64,000 nucleotides of DNA, taken from assembly GCF_001294335.1 (NCBI RefSeq), contig NZ_LGKG01000207.1, positions 186,001-250,000 of the forward strand, written 5' to 3'. Every line of letters starts with the position of its first letter. The first letter of the stretch is position 1. A program made the translations under genes and the position numbers. Positions 59,820 through 64,000 of the stretch are shown here, in pieces. The notes under the pieces were generated by a model that saw only the letters and a list, made by a program, of their open reading frames with translations, was not told the origin of the DNA and searched no databases. The DNA is from Streptomyces chattanoogensis (lineage in GTDB: Bacteria; Actinomycetota; Actinomycetes; Streptomycetales; Streptomycetaceae).

Positions 59820-60803
59820 TCAGAACCCGCTCGTCCCGGTGAGTTCGCACGACAGCTCCCAGAGCCGGGATGCCGCACCGGGATCGGTGACCCAGGGCTT
59901 GACCCCGCCGATGAGCATGTCGTCGGTGCCGGCCGGCCCGGCGATGTCGCAGTCCTGGCAGTAGGCCCCGCCGTGGCCGTCGAGCAGGGGCGATGTCGCC
60001 GCCCAGACAGCCGTCGCCGCCCCCTGTTCCGGAGTCTTGAACCCCTCGGCCGGTTCACCGTCCGGCGTCACCCAGCCCTGCGCGAGCCACTCCTCACGCG
60101 GAATATGGCGCTGCAACGGCGTGAGGATGCTGCCGGGGTGCACGGCGAAGGCGTGCAGGCCGCTTTCGGCGCCGAGGCGGTCGAGGTGCAGGGCGAAGAG
60201 GGCGTTGGCGGTCTTGGACTGGGCGTAGGCGAGCCAGCGGTCATAGCCCGTACGGAAGTGGATGTCGTCCCAGCGGATGCCCGACAGAAAGTGGCCGGAC
60301 GATGCCACGGCCACCACCCGGGCGCCGGGGGCAAGCGCCGGACGGAGCCGGTTGACGAGGGCGAAGTGTCCGAGGTGGTTGATGGCGAAGTGCGCTTCCC
60401 AGCCGGGGCCGACACGGGTCTCCGGGCAGGCCATCACGCCCGCGCCGTTGATGACGAGGTCGAGAGTGCGTCCGGTCTCCAGAAAGCGGTCGGCGAAGAT
60501 CCGGATGCTCTCCAGGTCCGCCAGGTCGAGAGGCTGGACTTCCGTCCCGGGGGCGGCGGTTCGGCGGGTCGTTTCCCCCGCAATGCCGTGCAGGGCTTCC
60601 GCTGCGCGCGCGGGCCTGCGCGCCGGAACGATGACCTGCGCGCCGGCCCGGACCAGGGCGCGTGTGGTTTCCAGGCCGAGTCCGGAGTACCCGCCGGTGA
60701 CCAGGGCGGTGGTGCCGGTCAGGTCGATACCGGTGAGGACGTCCTGGGCGGTGCTGTGCGCGCCGAATCCCGAACCGAGCTTCTGCTGTCGTGTGGTGAT
60801 CAT
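59820..60803 (-). CDS. Short-chain dehydrogenase/reductase
   Basis: 327 residues from the ATG at 60803. Cofactor motif TTALVTGGYSGLGLETTRAL (TGxxxGxG), VINGAGVMACPE (NNAG variant, NGAG), NHLGHFALVNRL, the catalytic Ser in VAVASSGHFL and Y-x-x-x-K in YAQSKTANALF. The length and the AHFAINHLGHF pattern suit the retinol-dehydrogenase/WW-domain-oxidoreductase-like SDR group that acts on diverse carbonyls. A MerR-type promoter with a 19-base spacer drives it and the start codon coincides with the predicted transcription start, so it is leaderless and probably induced through the divergent MerR regulator. Confidence 0.92.
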   Translation of the reverse strand: MITTRQQKLGSGFGAHSTAQDVLTGIDLTGTTALVTGGYSGLGLETTRALVRAGAQVIVPARRPARAAEALHGIAGETTRRTAAPGTEVQPLDLADLESIRIFADRFLETGRTLDLVINGAGVMACPETRVGPGWEAHFAINHLGHFALVNRLRPALAPGARVVAVASSGHFLSGIRWDDIHFRTGYDRWLAYAQSKTANALFALHLDRLGAESGLHAFAVHPGSILTPLQRHIPREEWLAQGWVTPDGEPAEGFKTPEQGAATAVWAATSPLLDGHGGAYCQDCDIAGPAGTDDMLIGGVKPWVTDPGAASRLWELSCELTGTSGF

Positions 60804-60810
60804 GCGGACG

Positions 60811-60841
60811 ACGCTAAAACCTAGAGTGCGCGCTAGGTCAA
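60811..60841 (-). promoter_or_regulatory. MerR-type 19-bp-spaced promoter/operator for the SDR gene
   Basis: Minus strand: TTGACC (60841-60836), a 19-base spacer and TAGCGT (60816-60811). The spacer holds the inverted repeat ACCTAG-N8-CTAGGT (60819-60838). Overlong spacers with a central palindrome are the hallmark of MerR-activated promoters. Transcription would start near 60804, one base before the ATG. Confidence 0.85.
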
Positions 60842-60855
60842 GGTACGGTTCCGTC

Positions 60856-61308
60856 ATGAGCGAGGACACCGAGAACCTGCCCATCGGGCGGGTCTCCGAG
60901 GCGACCGGCATGAGCGTGCATGCGCTGAGGTTCTTCGAGCGCGAGGGACTCTTCCTGCGCGAGATCCCCCGGTCCGGCGGCGGGCAGCGGATCTACCAAC
61001 AAGCCGACGTGGACTGGCTCGTGCTGTGCAACCGCCTCCGCGCCTCCGGAATGCCGATCGCCACGATCCGGAAGTTCGCCGAGCTCATCCGCTCCGGTCC
61101 GGGCAATGAGCCCGACCGTCTGGCGCTGCTGCAGGAGCACGAGCAGAACGTGCAGGCGAAAATCGACGAACTCCAGGCCTGCCTCGGGGTCATTCACACC
61201 AAGGTCGTCATCTACGAGCAGCACGTGCAGGACGGAACGGCGGCGGGACTGTGGGCCCCGGCCCCGCAGCAGACATCCCCGCAGTGTCAGACCCCCGTGC
61301 CACGATGA
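60856..61308 (+). CDS. MerR-family regulator of the divergent SDR gene
   Basis: 150 residues. The MerR HTH and wing are at residues 8-60 (PIGRVSEATGMSVHALRFFEREGLF, then RSGGGQRIYQQADVDWL). The effector region has a long coiled dimerisation helix (residues 85-125). There is no conserved metal-binding Cys set; the single Cys residues do not match CueR/SoxR patterns, so the signal is probably organic or oxidative. It reads away from the SDR promoter, which carries the palindromic operator. Its TGA overlaps the ATG of the DinB-like gene (ATGA). Confidence 0.92.
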   Translation: MSEDTENLPIGRVSEATGMSVHALRFFEREGLFLREIPRSGGGQRIYQQADVDWLVLCNRLRASGMPIATIRKFAELIRSGPGNEPDRLALLQEHEQNVQAKIDELQACLGVIHTKVVIYEQHVQDGTAAGLWAPAPQQTSPQCQTPVPR

Positions 61309-61826
61309 CGGTCATGAACACTCCCGAACGCACCATGCCCCCTTGGGACTCCGATGAGCGGGCCTCCCTGGAGAGCTGGCTCGACTTCTACCGGACCACC
61401 CTCGCCCAGAAATGCGACGGCCTGGCAGAGGACCGGCTCCGCAAGGCATCTGTGGCACCGTCACCGCTCACCCTGCTCGGCCTCGTCCAGCACATGGCGG
61501 AGGTCGAACGGAACTGGTTCCGCCGGGTCCTCGCCCAGGAGGACGCCCCGCCGATCTTCACCCCGGATGCCGACCCCGAGGACACCGACGGCGGTTTCGA
61601 CCTCGCCGAGGACACCGGCTACGAAAAGGCGCTGCGGATATGGCAGGCCGAGACGGCCCTCGCCCGGGAGAACTGCGCGGCCCGCGCACTGGACGAGACC
61701 AGCCCGTTCATGGGCGGGCAGGTCACCCTGCGCTGGATCTACACCCACATGATCGCCGAGTACGCCCGCCACTGCGGCCATGCCGACCTCATCCGCGAGC
61801 GTATCGACGGTCGTACGGGCTTCTAG
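61305..61826 (+). CDS. DinB/DUF664-family protein
   Basis: 173 residues from the ATG at 61305, overlapping the MerR stop; an internal ATG at 61314 is an alternative. Four-helix-bundle DinB-like features: LESWLDFYRTTLAQKCDGL, SPLTLLGLVQHMAEVERNWF with the first metal-ligand His, and LRWIYTHMIAEYARHCGHADLIRE with the two C-terminal His (H-x-x-x-E-Y-x-R-H). Members resemble mycothiol-dependent enzymes, and actinobacterial DUF664 proteins may use mycothiol to modify small molecules. Coupling to the MerR regulator suggests a shared detoxification role with the SDR, which is inference. The 3' end overlaps the convergent protease by 4 bases. Confidence 0.88.
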   Translation: MTVMNTPERTMPPWDSDERASLESWLDFYRTTLAQKCDGLAEDRLRKASVAPSPLTLLGLVQHMAEVERNWFRRVLAQEDAPPIFTPDADPEDTDGGFDLAEDTGYEKALRIWQAETALARENCAARALDETSPFMGGQVTLRWIYTHMIAEYARHCGHADLIRERIDGRTGF

Positions 61827-62764
61827 CGCGGCGCGGCGGGGGTGTCGCCGAGGACGGCGTGCAGGTACAGGGACAGTGTGTCGAGGGTGAAGTAGGAGCT
61901 GTAGGAGACGTCGGGGAAGTCGCCGCCCGTGTGATAGCCGCCGATCACGCCGATGAGGGCGTAGCCGGTCATGTCCCGTACCAGGAAGGGCCCACCGGAG
62001 GTGCCGCCGATATACCCCGCGCAGGCGATCTCCAGGAAGTCGCCCGGAGCGGCCGGGTCGGTGCTGGTGTACCGGTGTGTGGAGGAGGTGCAGTCGAGCG
62101 GCTTGGGGTGGGTGGTGTCACTGTGGCCGGGGTAGCCGATGAGCCGTACCTCGCGATGGCGGTAGCCCGGGTACGGCAGAAGGTCGTAGGCGCCGGTCAC
62201 CTCCTCCGCCTCGGCACCGTCCTCGCGCGCCCCGAGGCGTACGACGGCGTAGTCCCAGCGGGCGCCCGCGTCCGTGCCGAGGTCGTAGTACCGCTGGTCG
62301 ATGTAGATGCGGTCGACGGGGAAGATGCCGTACGGCCGGAGCCCGTCGTGGTACTGGGGCACGAACGACAGATACCGCTTCGGGTCGGGGGAACGAAGGC
62401 AGTGTGCGGCGGTGACCACGAGGTCGCGGTGCGGGCTGCGGACGACCGTTCCGCCGCAGAACCGGCCGGTGTTGGTGCCGTCCGTCCAGAAGAACGTCCC
62501 CACCTGGGGGAGCCCGTCGAAGGGGCGGCTCGGCGGAACGGGGTCGGCCGCCGGGCGCGGCGCCGCCGAACTCCCTTTGTCCACGACGGGTTTGGCGTCC
62601 CGCATCCGCTGCGGTGTCCAGTACGTGCGGGCGGCGGCCGCCGAGCGCCCCGGGGGCTCGGCGGCGTGCGCACGCGGGGCGAGGGGGGCTGCAAGCGGCA
62701 GCCCGAGAAGCGGGGTGGCGAACAGCAGGGCGGCGAGGGCGCGTACGCCAAACGGTCTGCGCAT
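61823..62764 (-). CDS. Secreted trypsin-like serine protease
   Basis: 313 residues with a signal peptide (cleavage after AHA, about residue 34) and a short propeptide. The chymotrypsin-fold catalytic triad is complete: His121 in VVTAAHC, Asp171 in RWDYAVVRL and Ser256 in GGTSGGP. A Cys pair brackets the His (RFCGG...AAHC) and a second pair precedes the Ser (LDC...IACAG), suggesting two disulfides. It resembles the extracellular glutamyl-endopeptidase/V8-like group more than digestive trypsin (GTSGGP rather than GDSGGP). It is single and convergent with the DinB-like gene. Confidence 0.9.
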   Translation of the reverse strand: MRRPFGVRALAALLFATPLLGLPLAAPLAPRAHAAEPPGRSAAAARTYWTPQRMRDAKPVVDKGSSAAPRPAADPVPPSRPFDGLPQVGTFFWTDGTNTGRFCGGTVVRSPHRDLVVTAAHCLRSPDPKRYLSFVPQYHDGLRPYGIFPVDRIYIDQRYYDLGTDAGARWDYAVVRLGAREDGAEAEEVTGAYDLLPYPGYRHREVRLIGYPGHSDTTHPKPLDCTSSTHRYTSTDPAAPGDFLEIACAGYIGGTSGGPFLVRDMTGYALIGVIGGYHTGGDFPDVSYSSYFTLDTLSLYLHAVLGDTPAAPR

Positions 62765-62903
62765 GGACGGAGTCCTTTCCCGGGCACGGCGTTCGGAAGG
62801 AACGGGACGGGTGCGAGGCGCGTGGACATGGTCGTACGGCGGGGGGCGTGTGGCGAGAGGGCGGTGCCGGAGAACCGGCGAACGGGCGGGGACGCCCGGA
62901 CGG

Positions 62904-62940
62904 TTCAGCCGTGGGCTGCGGACGCTTCAGCCGTGGGCTG
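62904..62940. repeat. Two copies of a 15-bp element that each form a small hairpin
   Basis: TTCAGCCGTGGGCTG occurs at 62904-62918 and 62926-62940; each contains CAGCC-GTG-GGCTG. They lie just after the stop of the leftward AAA+ gene and may contribute to termination. Confidence 0.6.
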
Positions 62941-62948
62941 AGGACACG

Positions 62949-64000
62949 TCAGACGCGCGCAGCGGACCGGAGGTCCTGGTCGAAGGCGCGGATGTCGTCT
63001 TCGCTGAGCGAGGTGCGGGTACCGGCGATGGCCTGGAGGTAGTCGCCGGTCAGCTGTGCCGGGTCGGCCGTTACCTGCGGGTCCGCCGCCAGGTGGCGTT
63101 CGAAGGCGGTCTGCGCGGCGGTGCGTGCCGCGTACTCGATGTCCGCGGGGGTGAAGCGGTCGCTGGCCTCGACCAGCGCCTCCAGCTCGATGCCGGCCAC
63201 CCGGTCCGGCCCGATGTAACGGGTCCAAATGGCCCGTCGGGCCTCGGCGTCCGGCGGGCCGACCGGGATCAGATAGTCGAACCGTCCCGGCCGCAGAAAG
63301 GCCGGGTCAAGGGAGCGCACCGCATTGGTCGCGCAGATCAGCAGCCTGCGCTCCCCGCGCCGGAACTGCGGGATGAGCTTGAGGAGTTCATTGGTCACCC
63401 GATGGGCCAGTGTGGTCGGGTCCTGCCGTTCGGAGGCGATCTCCTCCGCCTCGTCGAAGAACAGCACGGCCTGATCCAGATGCTCGACGCGTGCGAACAG
63501 CCGCCGCAGGGCGGCCGCCACCCCGTGAGCGTCGTCGCCCAGCTGGTACGGGAACACCTCGATGAACGGCCAGCGCAGCCGCGAGGCCACCGCCCGCGCA
63601 AAGGTGGTCTTGCCGGTGCCCGGCGGCCCGAAGAGCACCACGGCACGCGGCGGCACCAGCTGATAGCGCTCCGCGACCCCGGGATTCTCCAGCGGCAGCA
63701 CCAGCCGGCGCTCGATCAGCGTCTTCTCCGCGGTCATCCCGGCGATGCGCTCCCACAGCCCGTCCTCCGGCACCACGCCGCCGAGCTGGTCGAGCATGGT
63801 GGCCTCGGCCGAATCCGAGGTCAGCAGCTTCTCGAAATAACTCAGCCCCGGCCGCTCGGTGTAACCGGAGTTCTTGAAGGCCTGCTCGCCGACCTCCCCC
63901 TGCGGCAGCAGCGCCCCGATACGGCGGGCGCCCGCGTCCGCCAGGCGCTCCTCCAGGGCAGCCAGCAGAGCCGATCCGATGCCGTGCCGGCGCCACTGAC
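62949..64000 (-). CDS. GNAT acetyltransferase-AAA+ ATPase fusion (5' end outside window)
   Basis: The frame is open from 62949 to the right window edge (at least 349 codons). An internal ATG at 63797 could be mistaken for the start, but the upstream part encodes the C-terminal half of a GNAT domain: RRHGIGSALLAALEERLAD (acetyl-CoA loop RRHGIG), RRIGALLPQGEVGEQAFKNS and GYTERPGLSYFEKLL. The AAA+ domain follows: Walker A FGPPGTGKTTFA, Walker B VLFFDEAEEIA, sensor 1 LICATNAVRSLDPAFLRPGRFDY (with the arginine finger region) and a C-terminal lid. The ATPase is of the FtsH/Cdc48 class. The fusion suggests ATP-driven remodelling combined with acetylation; substrates are unknown. Confidence 0.85.
   Translation of the reverse strand, partial: QWRRHGIGSALLAALEERLADAGARRIGALLPQGEVGEQAFKNSGYTERPGLSYFEKLLTSDSAEATMLDQLGGVVPEDGLWERIAGMTAEKTLIERRLVLPLENPGVAERYQLVPPRAVVLFGPPGTGKTTFARAVASRLRWPFIEVFPYQLGDDAHGVAAALRRLFARVEHLDQAVLFFDEAEEIASERQDPTTLAHRVTNELLKLIPQFRRGERRLLICATNAVRSLDPAFLRPGRFDYLIPVGPPDAEARRAIWTRYIGPDRVAGIELEALVEASDRFTPADIEYAARTAAQTAFERHLAADPQVTADPAQLTGDYLQAIAGTRTSLSEDDIRAFDQDLRSAARV

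Overview
The base composition (very GC-rich, strong G/C bias at third codon positions), the gene families (conservon cvnABCD, SpoIIE/PP2C phosphatases, lipoprotein ABC receptors, Tap-like secreted peptidase, leaderless GTG/ATG starts) and a dispersed repeat that I recall from Streptomyces genomes all point to a Streptomyces or close relative. The window looks like chromosome; I see no phage, integrase, insertion sequence, CRISPR array or rRNA. About 52 protein genes are supported, two of them cut by the window ends.

Layout. 1-4.6 kb: a leftward operon (PLP enzyme of the cysteine-synthase fold, cut by the edge; DUF4213/DUF364 protein; ATP-grasp ligase) behind a Zur/Fur-type palindrome, with a secreted S33 peptidase and a GNAT enzyme divergent from it. 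4.6-10 kb: SMP-30/NHL-type secreted protein, APC permease, long-form GAPDH. 10-14 kb: TIGR02996/LRR protein translationally coupled to a 2OG-Fe(II) oxygenase-like protein with a poly-Glu tail, convergent with a formylglycine-generating-enzyme-like gene. 14-20.4 kb: complete oligopeptide ABC importer (two permeases, one fused double ATPase, lipoprotein receptor), closed by a perfect terminator. 20.4-24 kb: YciO/YrdC protein, small secreted protein, AraC regulator, cyclase-family enzyme. 24-34.9 kb: a large AcoR-GAF/GAF/PP2C/ATPase signalling protein, a ribose-type ABC importer, GMC oxidoreductase, a double alpha/beta-hydrolase and its divergent MerR regulator. 34.9-38.8 kb: DUF1266 protein, unknown genes and DUF72. 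38.9-46.3 kb: conservon cvnABCD and two more PP2C phosphatases.

46.3-50.4 kb is the most remarkable part. A cysteine-free ribosomal protein L32 paralogue sits behind a second Zur-type palindrome, next to an NCS1 transporter with a Cys/His-rich tail. Then, between two terminator hairpins, lie two tandem minus-strand tRNA-like elements whose halves are in permuted order: T arm and 3' acceptor strand first, then 5' acceptor strand and D arm. Both have seven paired acceptor positions and anticodon-stem complementarity, so the ends of each RNA fall in the anticodon loop. A conserved-looking 243-residue protein of unknown function lies immediately upstream on the same strand. 50.4-64 kb: APC permease, PPK2, GNAT, a fourth PP2C phosphatase, an orphan kdpB, TauD-type dioxygenase, ROK regulator, SDR with a divergent MerR regulator (19-bp-spaced, leaderless promoter), DinB-like protein, secreted trypsin-like protease and a GNAT-AAA+ fusion cut by the right edge.

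Themes: zinc limitation (two Zur-type boxes, a zinc-free ribosomal protein and a putative metallophore-type operon), dense partner-switching/PP2C and conservon signalling (four SpoIIE-type phosphatases), nutrient import, and a possible RNA-based system built on permuted tRNA-like RNAs. All functional statements rest on motif reading without database searches.
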